DNA of 64,000 nucleotides. Source: Knoellia sp. S7-12. GTDB lineage: Bacteria > Actinomycetota > Actinomycetes > Actinomycetales > Dermatophilaceae. Below the pieces are notes generated by a model. It was given only the letters and a program-made list of their open reading frames with translations. It had not been told where the DNA came from and searched no databases. This document shows, piece after piece, positions 26,466 to 34,671 of the stretch; position 1 is the first letter of the stretch; each line of letters begins with the position of its first letter. Where the stretch lies: the NCBI RefSeq assembly GCF_040518285.1, contig NZ_CP155449.1, positions 3,410,001 to 3,474,000 on the forward strand, given 5' to 3'. Both the position numbers and the translations under genes were made by a program.

Positions 26466-26530
26466 CCGACTTATTGCGCAATCCGTCGGGAGGAGCGCAG
26501 CGAGGGACGACGGATTGCGCAATAAGTCGG
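26466..26530. terminator. palindrome with GACTTATTGC ends, copy 2
   Basis: Exact 23-bp arms (26466-26488 and 26508-26530), CCGACTTATTGCGCAATCCG onward, enclose a 19-base GA-rich loop. It lies between convergent genes. The outer sequence is the same as in the element at 20300. Confidence 0.75.
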
Positions 26531-26533
26531 GGG

Positions 26534-27475
26534 TCAAGAAGGGGTGGTGAGGGCGCGGACCACGGCGGAGGGTGAGGGACGCCCGAGCTGCTGCGCCATC
26601 CAGGCACTCGTCTCCAAGAGCGACTCGAGGTCGACGCCGGTGCGCACCCCGGCACCCTCCATGGCCCACACGAGGTCCTCGGTGGCGAGGTTGCCCGTGG
26701 CGCTCTCGGCATAGGGACACCCACCGAGACCGCCTGCGCTCGAGTCGACGACGGTCACACCGTGGCGCAGGGCGACGAGGGTGTTGCTCAGGGCCTGACC
26801 GTAGGTGTCATGGAAGTGCACTCCGGTGCGCTCGACGCCAATACCCCTGTCCGCCAAGGCATCCAACAACCGCGAAACATGACCTGAGGTCGCGACCCCG
26901 ATCGTGTCACCGAGCGACAGCTGATCACACCCCAGGTCCATGAGGCGCTCACACACGTCGACGACCTGCTCGACCGGAACCGGACCCTCCCACGGATCTC
27001 CGAAGCACATCGAGACGTAGCCCCGGACCCACAGCCCCGCGTCCCGAGCCCGGGTGACGACCGGACGGAACATCTCGATCGACTCGTCGACGGTGCGGTT
27101 GAGGTTCTTGCGCGCGAACGTCTCCGTCGCGCTCCCGAAGATCGCGATCGCACCGACTCCAGCCTCGAGGGCGCGGTCGAGACCACGTTCGTTGGGGACG
27201 AGTACGGGGCGCTTCGGGCCCCGACCCTCATCACCGAGGAGGTCCAGCACTTCGCTCGCGTCAGCGAGTTGAGGCACCCACTGGGGGTTGACGAACGATG
27301 TGGTCTCCACTGTCGCGAGCCCTGCAGCGCCGAGGCGGCGGATGAACTCGGCCTTGACCTCAGCCGGCACGATCGCCTTCTCGTTCTGCAAACCGTCACG
27401 CGCCCCGACCTCATAGATCGTGATCTCGGGCGGAAGGGTCGGATCCGCCTCGACCTGCGGCGTGCGCATGCTCAT
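26534..27475 (-). CDS. hydroxymethylglutaryl-CoA lyase-type protein
   Basis: 313 residues. A TIM-barrel of the HMGL/DRE-TIM family: IYEVGARDGLQNEK at the N-terminus holds the catalytic Arg-Asp, SFVNPQWVPQLAD follows, HFHDTYGQALSN carries the metal His pair, and GGLGGCPYAESATGNLATED has the catalytic Cys loop. It should cleave HMG-CoA to acetoacetate and acetyl-CoA in leucine breakdown. No partner genes of that pathway are near. ATG 27475 is chosen after AGGA. Confidence 0.92.
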   Translation of the reverse strand: MSMRTPQVEADPTLPPEITIYEVGARDGLQNEKAIVPAEVKAEFIRRLGAAGLATVETTSFVNPQWVPQLADASEVLDLLGDEGRGPKRPVLVPNERGLDRALEAGVGAIAIFGSATETFARKNLNRTVDESIEMFRPVVTRARDAGLWVRGYVSMCFGDPWEGPVPVEQVVDVCERLMDLGCDQLSLGDTIGVATSGHVSRLLDALADRGIGVERTGVHFHDTYGQALSNTLVALRHGVTVVDSSAGGLGGCPYAESATGNLATEDLVWAMEGAGVRTGVDLESLLETSAWMAQQLGRPSPSAVVRALTTPS

Positions 27476-27569
27476 GCCTGATCCTGACACGGGACCGACG
27501 TCCCAGTCAGCAGGGCCAGAAGGGCGGACCGGGCCACCGACCCCCCGCTGGGCGGGATACCTTGAGGCC

Positions 27570-28292
27570 ATGAGCGAGAACGACAAGGACCCGCGTTCCG
27601 GGGAATTCACGGATCCGACGGCCAGCCCGGACTGGACCGCACCGTCGGGGTCCCAGGACCCGGCGCCGTCCCCGCCCGGAGCCACTGACGCACCGCAGAC
27701 CTCGCCGACCGAGCAGATCCCGCAGGGCACTCAGGTTCCGCCACCCCCTGCTGTGGATGCGCCCTACTCGCCCAACTACGACGCGCCCTACCAATCGCCG
27801 CGTAGCGACAGCAATCCCTACGCCGGCTCGAGCGCGCAGCCGACGAACCCGTATGCCGCGACGCCGCCACCCGCAGGAGATCCCTACGCCGCGCAACAGC
27901 CGGCCTACGACCCCTACGCCGCGACCGGCGGGTCGGCACCGCAAGGTGGCTACCCGGCATACAACGCTCCTGGTCAGTGGCAGGCCCCGCCCGCCTACGG
28001 TGCGGCGCCGCCCCAGAACACCAGCGCTCTCGTCCTCACGATTCTGTCGGGAATCGGGCTCGTGCTGTGCTGCCAGGTCTTCATGATCGGTTCCCTCATC
28101 CTCGGCATCATGGGGCTCACCAAGAACGCGGATGACCCTGAAGGTGCCCGCAAGATGGCGAAGTGGGGCTGGGTCGTCTTCGCGGCGAGCATCGTCCTCA
28201 GCATCATCGGCATCGCCATCTTCATTGCCCTCGGTGCATCCGGGGCGCTGGACGGCGGCGGCTACAGCTCCGACTCCGACTACACCTACTGA
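27570..28292 (+). CDS. Pro/Tyr-rich membrane protein (DUF4190-like)
   Basis: 240 residues. The first 150 are disordered, rich in Pro, Tyr and Ala with repeats of the type NPYAxxP and DPYA (NPYAGSS, NPYAATP, DPYAAQQ, DPYAATG). Two membrane helices follow (about 153-180 and 198-222) around GLTKNADDPEGARKMAKWG, typical of DUF4190. The tail is DGGGYSSDSDYTY. It may be a Tyr/Pro-rich scaffold at the membrane. XPB begins six bases after the stop. Confidence 0.75.
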   Translation: MSENDKDPRSGEFTDPTASPDWTAPSGSQDPAPSPPGATDAPQTSPTEQIPQGTQVPPPPAVDAPYSPNYDAPYQSPRSDSNPYAGSSAQPTNPYAATPPPAGDPYAAQQPAYDPYAATGGSAPQGGYPAYNAPGQWQAPPAYGAAPPQNTSALVLTILSGIGLVLCCQVFMIGSLILGIMGLTKNADDPEGARKMAKWGWVVFAASIVLSIIGIAIFIALGASGALDGGGYSSDSDYTY

Positions 28293-28298
28293 GGTCGC

Positions 28299-29936
28299 GT
28301 GACTGACGGCGCACTGATTGTCCAGAGCGACAAGACCCTCCTGCTCGAGGTCGACCACCCCAAGTCGGCGGAGGCACGGCGCGCCATCGCACCTTTCGCT
28401 GAGCTGGAGCGAGCGCCGGAGCACATCCACACCTATCGCATCACTCCTCTGGGGCTGTGGAACGCACGCGCGGCCGGCCACGATGCGGAGCAGGTCGTCG
28501 ATGCACTGGTCACGCACAGTCGCTACCCCGTGCCGCATGCCCTGCTCGTCGATGTCGCCGACACGATGGCGCGCTACGGCCGCCTGACGCTCACCAAGGA
28601 CGGCGATCGTCTCGTCCTGCGCACCACCGACCGCGCCGTGCTCACCGAAGTGTTGCGGCACAAGCGAATCAAGCCCCTCATCGGCGAACGCATCGACGAG
28701 GACACGGTCGTCGTGCACCCGAGCGAGCGCGGCCACCTCAAGCAGGAGCTGCTCAAGGTGGGGTGGCCGGCCGAGGACGAGGCAGGCTACGTCGACGGCG
28801 AAGCGCACAAGATCACCCTCGACCAGAGCGACGGCTGGACCATGCGCCCCTACCAGGAGCAGGCGGTTGACGGCTTCTGGGACGGCGGCTCGGGCGTCAT
28901 CGTGCTCCCCTGTGGTGCAGGCAAGACCCTTGTGGGCGCGGGCGCGATGGCCAAGGCGTCGGCGACGACCCTCATCCTCGTCACCAACACGGTCTCGGCG
29001 CGTCAGTGGAAGGACGAGCTGATCCGCCGCACGAGCCTCACCGAGGAAGAGATCGGCGAGTACTCCGGTGCCCGCAAGGAGATCCGCCCCGTCACGATCG
29101 CGACCTACCAGGTGCTCACCACTCGTCGCAAGGGCGTCTACACGCACCTCGACCTGCTTGACGCCCGCGACTGGGGGCTCGTCGTCTATGACGAGGTGCA
29201 CCTGCTCCCGGCGCCGATCTTCCGGATGACTGCGGACCTCCAGGCCCGACGCCGATTGGGGCTCACCGCAACGCTGGTGCGCGAGGACGGGCTCGAGTCC
29301 GACGTCTTCTCCCTCATTGGCCCGAAGCGTTTCGACGCCCCGTGGAAGGACATCGAGGCGCAGGGCTACATCGCGCCGGCCGACTGCGTCGAAGTGCGAG
29401 TCACGCTGCCTGACGGACAGCGCATGGCGTATGCCGTCGCTGAAGCCGAGGACCGCTACCGCCTCGCCTCCTGCTCGGATGCGAAGCTCCCTGTCGTCGA
29501 GAAGCTCGTCGAGAAGCACCGAGGCGAACCGACACTCGTCATCGGCCAGTACCTCGACCAGCTCGACGAGCTCTCCACCCGATTGGGTGCCGAGGTCATC
29601 ACGGGGGCGACCACGGTGACCGAGCGACAGCGGCTCTACAGCGCGTTCCGCGACGGCGAGATCAGCCTGCTCGTCGTCTCGAAGGTCGCCAACTTCTCGA
29701 TCGACCTGCCCGAGGCCAGCGTCGCCATCCAGGTGTCAGGGACCTTCGGGTCGCGCCAGGAAGAGGCCCAGCGACTTGGTCGCGTCCTGCGGCCCAAGGG
29801 CGACGGTCGGACGGCGCACTTCTACACCGTCGTCGCACGGGACACCGTCGACGCCGACTTCGCCGCCCACCGCCAGCGGTTCCTCGCCGAGCAGGGCTAC
29901 GCCTACCGCATCGTCGACGCCGACGACCTCACCTGA
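28299..29936 (+). CDS. XPB/Ssl2-like DNA repair helicase
   Basis: 545 residues from GTG 28299. After an N-terminal XPB-specific domain come SF2 motifs: the Q-like MRPYQEQAV, Walker A LPCGAGKT, the motif II box VYDEVHLL (DEVH), motif III GLTATLVRED with the XPB RED motif, and the motif VI region EEAQRLGRVLRPKGDG. A bacterial XPB homologue is a 3'-5' helicase or translocase. Its companion gene is at 24175. The length is normal for the family. Confidence 0.94.
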   Translation: MTDGALIVQSDKTLLLEVDHPKSAEARRAIAPFAELERAPEHIHTYRITPLGLWNARAAGHDAEQVVDALVTHSRYPVPHALLVDVADTMARYGRLTLTKDGDRLVLRTTDRAVLTEVLRHKRIKPLIGERIDEDTVVVHPSERGHLKQELLKVGWPAEDEAGYVDGEAHKITLDQSDGWTMRPYQEQAVDGFWDGGSGVIVLPCGAGKTLVGAGAMAKASATTLILVTNTVSARQWKDELIRRTSLTEEEIGEYSGARKEIRPVTIATYQVLTTRRKGVYTHLDLLDARDWGLVVYDEVHLLPAPIFRMTADLQARRRLGLTATLVREDGLESDVFSLIGPKRFDAPWKDIEAQGYIAPADCVEVRVTLPDGQRMAYAVAEAEDRYRLASCSDAKLPVVEKLVEKHRGEPTLVIGQYLDQLDELSTRLGAEVITGATTVTERQRLYSAFRDGEISLLVVSKVANFSIDLPEASVAIQVSGTFGSRQEEAQRLGRVLRPKGDGRTAHFYTVVARDTVDADFAAHRQRFLAEQGYAYRIVDADDLT

Positions 29937-30039
29937 ACTTGGTCTGACTCCGATCAGCACCCAAGGGGTGGCAGACGCCTTGGTCACAGGCCATGCAGTC
30001 AGACGAAAAGCAAACAGTCCGCCCCCGTGAGATAACCAG

Positions 30040-30082
30040 TTCTTGGCGAGGCGATCACCTCTGCGTGGTCGCTCGCCAAGAA
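30040..30082. terminator. hairpin in the gap after XPB
   Basis: TTCTTGGCGAG and CTCGCCAAGAA pair, extended inside by GCGATCAC/GTGGTCGC with one mismatch, around CTCTGC. A looser pair GTCTGAC/GTCAGAC spans 29942-30003. The 251-base gap otherwise shows no gene and should hold the promoter of the gene at 30188. Confidence 0.65.
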
Positions 30083-30187
30083 GTGGACATGTCGAAGGCA
30101 GGGATGACCCGGAGCGGACCCGGAGGGTGACCCTGGAAGGTGGGCACCCGGCATACGCCGAGGTTGCGCGTGTGTGAGAGTGGCGCA

Positions 30188-30814
30188 ATGACGCAGCCGC
30201 CGCAGGAGAACTCGACCGCACAGCCCACCCGCTTCCGGGTGCGGCAGAAGCTCACGATGATGGTCAACCGCTACGAGGTCCACGGGGTGGGCCCGGATGG
30301 CACCGAGGTCGGGCTCTGGGCCTTCGCCGAGCAGAAGCGGATGGCGTTCAAGGAGCAGGTCACCTTCTTTGCCGACTCGGGCAAGAGTCAGCCGGTGTTC
30401 GGGTTCAAGGCCCGCACGCGCATGGACCTTGGCGCGACCTACGACATCACCGATGCGACCGGGGCCTCGATCGGCCAGTTCCGCAAGGACTTCGGGAAGT
30501 CACTGCTGCGTTCGACGTGGCACCTCACCACTGCCGACGGACGGGTCTCTCTCGGCCAGGAGCGCAACCAGGGCATTGCCATCCTGCGCCGCGTCTGGGG
30601 CCTCATCCCGATCATCGGCGACATCCCGGTGCCGTTCCTCTTCCACTTCGACTTCACCCTGCCTGACGGCCAGGTCGTCCTGAGCAGCATGAAGAAGCCG
30701 GCGCTGCGTGACGTCTACGAGGTCGAACTCCCGGTCATTGACGGACAGCAGCCGATCGACTGGCGCATCGGCGCAGCCATGTCGGTGGCCCTCGACGCCC
30801 TCCAGTCCCGCTAG
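30188..30814 (+). CDS. LURP-one-related (LOR/scramblase-like) protein
   Basis: 208 residues, no signal peptide. The body reads as a beta-barrel of the LURP-one/tubby-like type: FRVRQKLTMMVNRYEV at the start, FGFKARTRMDLGATYDITDATG, then IGQFRKDFGKSLLRSTW, and the late YEVELPV. Such proteins are thought to bind membranes or phospholipids; bacterial roles are unknown. The stop is four bases before the toxin-antitoxin operator. Confidence 0.65.
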   Translation: MTQPPQENSTAQPTRFRVRQKLTMMVNRYEVHGVGPDGTEVGLWAFAEQKRMAFKEQVTFFADSGKSQPVFGFKARTRMDLGATYDITDATGASIGQFRKDFGKSLLRSTWHLTTADGRVSLGQERNQGIAILRRVWGLIPIIGDIPVPFLFHFDFTLPDGQVVLSSMKKPALRDVYEVELPVIDGQQPIDWRIGAAMSVALDALQSR

Positions 30815-30818
30815 CCGA

Positions 30819-30850
30819 ATCATGCCACAACTGTGGCATGATTGTGGCAT
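30819..30850. promoter_or_regulatory. toxin-antitoxin operator (palindrome plus half-site)
   Basis: ATCATGCCACA and TGTGGCATGAT are exact 11-bp arms two bases apart. A third half-site TGTGGCAT follows at 30843, 11 bp after the second, and overlaps the antitoxin ATG. The layout suits cooperative binding of antitoxin and toxin-antitoxin complexes, as in autoregulated TA operons. Confidence 0.75.
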
Positions 30851-31088
30851 GGCACGGACGCGAGTCAGCACCACGGTCGACGAACAGCTCCTCAGCGCGG
30901 CCAGGCGCACCATGCCCGAGGCGCGCGACAGTTCTGTGCTGGAAGCCGCGTTGGAGGCCCTCCTGCGATCCCACCGCAGCGCGGAAGTCGATGCGAGCTA
31001 CGCCGAGGCCTACTCGCGCACCCCTATCGATCAGCCCGACGAATGGGGCGACTTGGCGAGCTGGCGCTCGGCGGTCAGCTCCCGATGA
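30849..31088 (+). CDS. antitoxin, RHH/MazE-like
   Basis: 79 residues. The start MARTRVSTTVDEQLLSAAR reads as a ribbon-helix-helix DNA-binding segment, and the acidic C-terminus (DQPDEWGDLASW) is the likely toxin-neutralising tail. The toxin ATG overlaps its stop as ATGA. It should bind the palindrome that spans its own start and repress the pair. Confidence 0.85.
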   Translation: MARTRVSTTVDEQLLSAARRTMPEARDSSVLEAALEALLRSHRSAEVDASYAEAYSRTPIDQPDEWGDLASWRSAVSSR

Positions 31089-31408
31089 GCCTCCCCGCCC
31101 GCGGTGAGGTCTGGTGGTGCGAGACACCGCAATTCCCCCGTCGTCCGGTCGTGCTCCTGTCTCGATCGGCCGCGGTCCACGGCTTGCGACGTGCGTTGGT
31201 CGCACCCTGCACCACGACCGTTCGAGACCTCCCCAGCGAGGTGGTGCTGACGCCGGAGAACGACCCTGTCCCGCGCCCATGCGTTGCGAACCTGGACTCA
31301 GTCGAGTCGGTGTCCGTCGCCCTGCTGGTTGAACGGCTCGGTCGCCTCAGTGACATGCGCATGCAGGAGATGTGCCGGGCATTGGGAATTGCCGTCGACT
31401 GCGCCTGA
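31085..31408 (+). CDS. PemK/MazF-family mRNA interferase toxin
   Basis: 107 residues. MSLPARGEVWWCETPQFPRRPVVLLSR carries the GEVWW and R-PVVLLSR core of MazF. APCTTTVRDLPSEVVL has the conserved Thr, and CVANLDSVESVSV the later core strand. MazF toxins cut mRNA at short motifs. The ATGA overlap with the antitoxin keeps production coupled. The C-terminus LERLSDMRMQEM-like helix is normal for the family. Confidence 0.9.
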   Translation: MSLPARGEVWWCETPQFPRRPVVLLSRSAAVHGLRRALVAPCTTTVRDLPSEVVLTPENDPVPRPCVANLDSVESVSVALLVERLGRLSDMRMQEMCRALGIAVDCA

Positions 31409-31450
31409 TCGCACCGCTCGACGAGTCCGGGTCTCGCCGGCCTCACCGCG

Positions 31451-32386
31451 TCACTGATCGTGATCAGCCTTCACTGTCGTGCCGGGCGGCAACGTGACGC
31501 CGGGTTCTCCGTCTGCGTTGATCCGGGCCTGGATGGCGTCGCCCAGACCAAGGACCTCGAAGTAGGTCGTAGACCGGCCATCACTCCATTCGACGGTGAG
31601 CAACTTGCCCCGACGGGGACGAGTGACCCGTGCGATCGGCTTCCCCGGCCGAAGTGAACCAAGCCTCCAGGACCTCAGGCGAGCCACACCGAAGGGCGCG
31701 ATCATCAGAGCCAGCCACAGCCCCACGGCCGCAGGAAGCAACTCGAGCGTGGATCGAGCTGACCTCCACGCGTCCAGGGCCATGACCCGTTGCGGATCGG
31801 CGGGGTCGTAGACGACGACGGGAGTCTCTCTCAGGGAGTTATGGGGGTCCACGAGCCAGGCATCTACGGTGTGCCCGTCCACCTCGAACCGCACCTTGGA
31901 GCGATCAACGTCGCCTCGACTGTCCGCGTCGACGAAACTCACCGACTCCGCAGAGGCCTGCATGGGACTGTCCCCGAGGATCAATGCAGGCACACGAGTG
32001 TCGATGACGAACGTCAGCCCCACCAACACGGCGATCCATCCCACGGTCGCAATGCTCCACAACCATGTCGGCTGGAGCAGTGGCCACCGTCGTCGGCCGC
32101 GCTCAATGTCGGCTTGCCGCGCGCTGGCGCGGGTGACGAAAAAGGTGACGAGGCCTAGCAAGCCCACGAGCAGCCACAACCCGATGGCCCACCGAACATT
32201 GCCCGAAAGGAAGGCTGGCGGGATGCCGGAGACATACCAGACGAGGGCGATCGCGGCGAGGAGTCCCAGGCTCGAGGCAAGGCGACCGGCGATCTGATTC
32301 AGCGCTCGCGCCTGCTCGGCCGTGTCTCGCTCCCCCGGGTTCACAACGCCGAGCCTAGGGCGAACCCAACGCAACAGGTGGGGCAT
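31451..32386 (-). CDS. DUF3592-like membrane protein
   Basis: About 311 residues. Three helices in the first half (about 37-56, 66-86, 108-130) are followed by an extracytoplasmic domain with SKVRFEVDGHTVDAWLVDPH and TPVVVYDPADPQRVMA, the DUF3592 signature. A fourth helix is near 225-250 and a small C-terminal domain follows. The start is unclear: ATG 32386 or GTG 32344. It is divergent from the response regulator at 32450. Function unknown. Confidence 0.7.
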   Translation of the reverse strand: MPHLLRWVRPRLGVVNPGERDTAEQARALNQIAGRLASSLGLLAAIALVWYVSGIPPAFLSGNVRWAIGLWLLVGLLGLVTFFVTRASARQADIERGRRRWPLLQPTWLWSIATVGWIAVLVGLTFVIDTRVPALILGDSPMQASAESVSFVDADSRGDVDRSKVRFEVDGHTVDAWLVDPHNSLRETPVVVYDPADPQRVMALDAWRSARSTLELLPAAVGLWLALMIAPFGVARLRSWRLGSLRPGKPIARVTRPRRGKLLTVEWSDGRSTTYFEVLGLGDAIQARINADGEPGVTLPPGTTVKADHDQ

Positions 32387-32449
32387 TGCGGAGGCAAGCA
32401 CACGGCATACATCCAGCGAACTCCCAGATTCTGGGGCGACACTGAGCGA

Positions 32450-33163
32450 GTGACTGCACCCAACGCGACCCCCGAGGCCACACTGCTCGTCGTCGAGGAC
32501 GAGCCCAACATCCGTGAGCTCCTCGCGACCTCGCTGCGTTTCGCCGGCTTCGAGGTCGTCACGGCTGCCACCGGCGGCGAGGCCGTCAAGCTCGCCGACC
32601 AGCACCACCCGGACCTGTGCGTTCTCGACGTGATGCTGCCCGACATGGACGGCTTCGCCGTGACCCGCAAGCTGCGTGAGTCCGGACGCCGTCTCCCCAT
32701 CGTCTTCGTCACCGCGCGTGACTCGGTCGATGACAAGATCACGGGCCTCACCGTCGGCGGAGACGACTACGTCACCAAGCCGTTCAGCCTCGAAGAGGTC
32801 GTCGCCCGCATCCGCGCTGTCTTGCGACGCACCCGCGGGGACCTCGACGACAGCTCGGCCCTGCACTTCGAGGACCTCGAACTCGACGAGGACAGCCACG
32901 AGGTGCGCCGCGCCGGTCGGGTCATCGAGACGAGCCCGACCGAGTTCAAGCTCCTGCGCTACCTCATGCTCAACCCCAACCGCGTGTTGTCGAAGGCGCA
33001 GATCCTCGATCACGTGTGGGAGTACGACTTCCGCGGCGAGAGCGGCATCGTCGAGTCCTACATCTCCTACCTCCGTCGCAAGATCGACACCGAGGGCCAG
33101 CCTGCGCTGATCCACACCAAGCGCGGTGTCGGCTACGTGCTTCGCCTTCCCCCGCAGGGCTGA
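32450..33163 (+). CDS. OmpR-family response regulator (HtrA locus)
   Basis: 237 residues from GTG 32450. The receiver has EDE acidic residues, the phospho-acceptor Asp60 in CVLDVMLPD and Lys in TKPF. The DNA-binding domain ends HTKRGVGYVLRLP. Its stop overlaps the kinase ATG (TGATG). The order regulator, kinase, HtrA resembles MprA-MprB-PepD of mycobacteria, which answers envelope stress; orthology is inferred from order only. Confidence 0.92.
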   Translation: MTAPNATPEATLLVVEDEPNIRELLATSLRFAGFEVVTAATGGEAVKLADQHHPDLCVLDVMLPDMDGFAVTRKLRESGRRLPIVFVTARDSVDDKITGLTVGGDDYVTKPFSLEEVVARIRAVLRRTRGDLDDSSALHFEDLELDEDSHEVRRAGRVIETSPTEFKLLRYLMLNPNRVLSKAQILDHVWEYDFRGESGIVESYISYLRRKIDTEGQPALIHTKRGVGYVLRLPPQG

Positions 33164-34623
33164 TGGCCAGCACCCCCGGCACTCAGGCGGTCGTGCGCCG
33201 CCTCGAGGCAATGCCCTTGCGCGTGCGGCTTGTCACGATCGTGCTGCTCGTCCTCACGGCCGCGCTGCTCTTCTCGAACCTCGCCACGGCCTACCTCATG
33301 CAGCGCGACCTCATGGGACGGATCGACGAGGAGCTGCGCAGCGTGGCCGCGCCCGTGGCCAGCCAAGCGATCGATGAGCTCCGCAAGCGAGACGTGGACG
33401 CGACGCCCACCAACTACGCCTTCGTCCTCTTCCCCGTCAATGGGGAGGCGACGACGGTCAACCCGACCGGCGAGAGCCAGCACCCGGCCGTGCCGCGCCT
33501 CGCCCTGAACGACCTCCGGGTGACGACAAGTCGCCCCTTCACGGTGAAGTCCATCGATGGCGAGATGTCATGGCGCTTCATCGCTGGCACGGTCGACGAG
33601 AACAGGGGGACCTTTGCGGTCGGTGTCCCGCTTCGCTCGGTGAAGCACACGGTGACGCGGCTTCTCGTGACGACGGGTGCGCTCAGTGCTTTCGTTCTCG
33701 CCGGTTCGGCACTGCTCGGCTGGTATGCCGTCCGCCGGGCTTTCCGTCCCCTCAACCAGATCGAGGACACGGCCGCTGCCATCGCTGGCGGCGACCTGAC
33801 CAAGCGCATCCCGATGCGGGCTGCCGAGGACGAGGTGACGTCGCTGTCGCGCAGCCTCAACGCGATGCTCGCCCAGATCGAGACGTCCTTCGCGGTGCGG
33901 GAAGCATCGGAGGACCGCATGCGGCAGTTCGTCGCCGACGCCAGCCATGAGCTCCGCACTCCCCTGGCGACGGTCCGCGGCTACGCCGAGCTGCACCGGC
34001 AGGGCGCCCTTTCGAGCACCGACGACACCCGCGCAGCGATGGAGCGCATCGAGTCCGAGTCCACTCGGATGAGCGGACTCGTCGAGGACCTCCTCACCCT
34101 GGCGCGGCTCGACGAGGAACCCACGACCGCGATGGGCGAGGTCGACCTCACCGTCCTCGCCGCCGACGCCACGTCCGATGCCCGCGTGCGCGCCGGTGGT
34201 CGGCGGATCACCCTCACCGGCCTGGGCGGGCCGCTCGACCCGACCGTGGTCTGGGGGTCCGAGTCGAGACTCCGGCAGGTGGTGACGAACCTCGTTGCCA
34301 ACGCCGTCCGGCATACCCCGCAGGGAACCCCGATCGAACTGGCCGTCGGCATGGACAGCACCGACGGTGTCGTCGAGGTGCGCGACCACGGTGACGGAAT
34401 CCCTTCTGGCACAGCGCATCGCGTGTTCGAGCGGTTCTATCGCGCCGACCCCTCGCGTGGTCGCAGCGCCGGTGGCGGCAACGGTCTCGGGCTCGCCATC
34501 GTCGCGGCCATCGTGGCCGCACACCACGGTCGGGTCGGCGTCCAGGAGACCCCTGGAGGAGGCGCAACGTTCGTCGTGCGCATACCCACAGGCCCCTCAC
34601 AGGCCAGGTCCAGCGGCTCTTGA
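33163..34623 (+). CDS. sensor histidine kinase (HtrA locus)
   Basis: 486 residues. Helices at about 21-45 and 165-190 bound a 120-residue extracytoplasmic sensor. A HAMP domain (to about 245) is followed by HisKA with His262 in ADASHELRTPLA. HATPase motifs are LVANAVRHT (N), DHGDGIP (G1) and GNGLGLAIV (G2). The layout fits the MprB/TrcS type. It probably reports envelope damage and drives htrA 48 bases downstream. Confidence 0.92.
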   Translation: MASTPGTQAVVRRLEAMPLRVRLVTIVLLVLTAALLFSNLATAYLMQRDLMGRIDEELRSVAAPVASQAIDELRKRDVDATPTNYAFVLFPVNGEATTVNPTGESQHPAVPRLALNDLRVTTSRPFTVKSIDGEMSWRFIAGTVDENRGTFAVGVPLRSVKHTVTRLLVTTGALSAFVLAGSALLGWYAVRRAFRPLNQIEDTAAAIAGGDLTKRIPMRAAEDEVTSLSRSLNAMLAQIETSFAVREASEDRMRQFVADASHELRTPLATVRGYAELHRQGALSSTDDTRAAMERIESESTRMSGLVEDLLTLARLDEEPTTAMGEVDLTVLAADATSDARVRAGGRRITLTGLGGPLDPTVVWGSESRLRQVVTNLVANAVRHTPQGTPIELAVGMDSTDGVVEVRDHGDGIPSGTAHRVFERFYRADPSRGRSAGGGNGLGLAIVAAIVAAHHGRVGVQETPGGGATFVVRIPTGPSQARSSGS

Positions 34624-34671
34624 TGTGGAGGCGCTTGAGTGTCTAGTGCCAGCCCGACGAAGGAGACGCAG

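Noticed and set aside
27507..29519. 670-codon minus-strand frame opposite XPB
   Set aside because: XPB on the other strand has all helicase motifs; the antisense frame has none.
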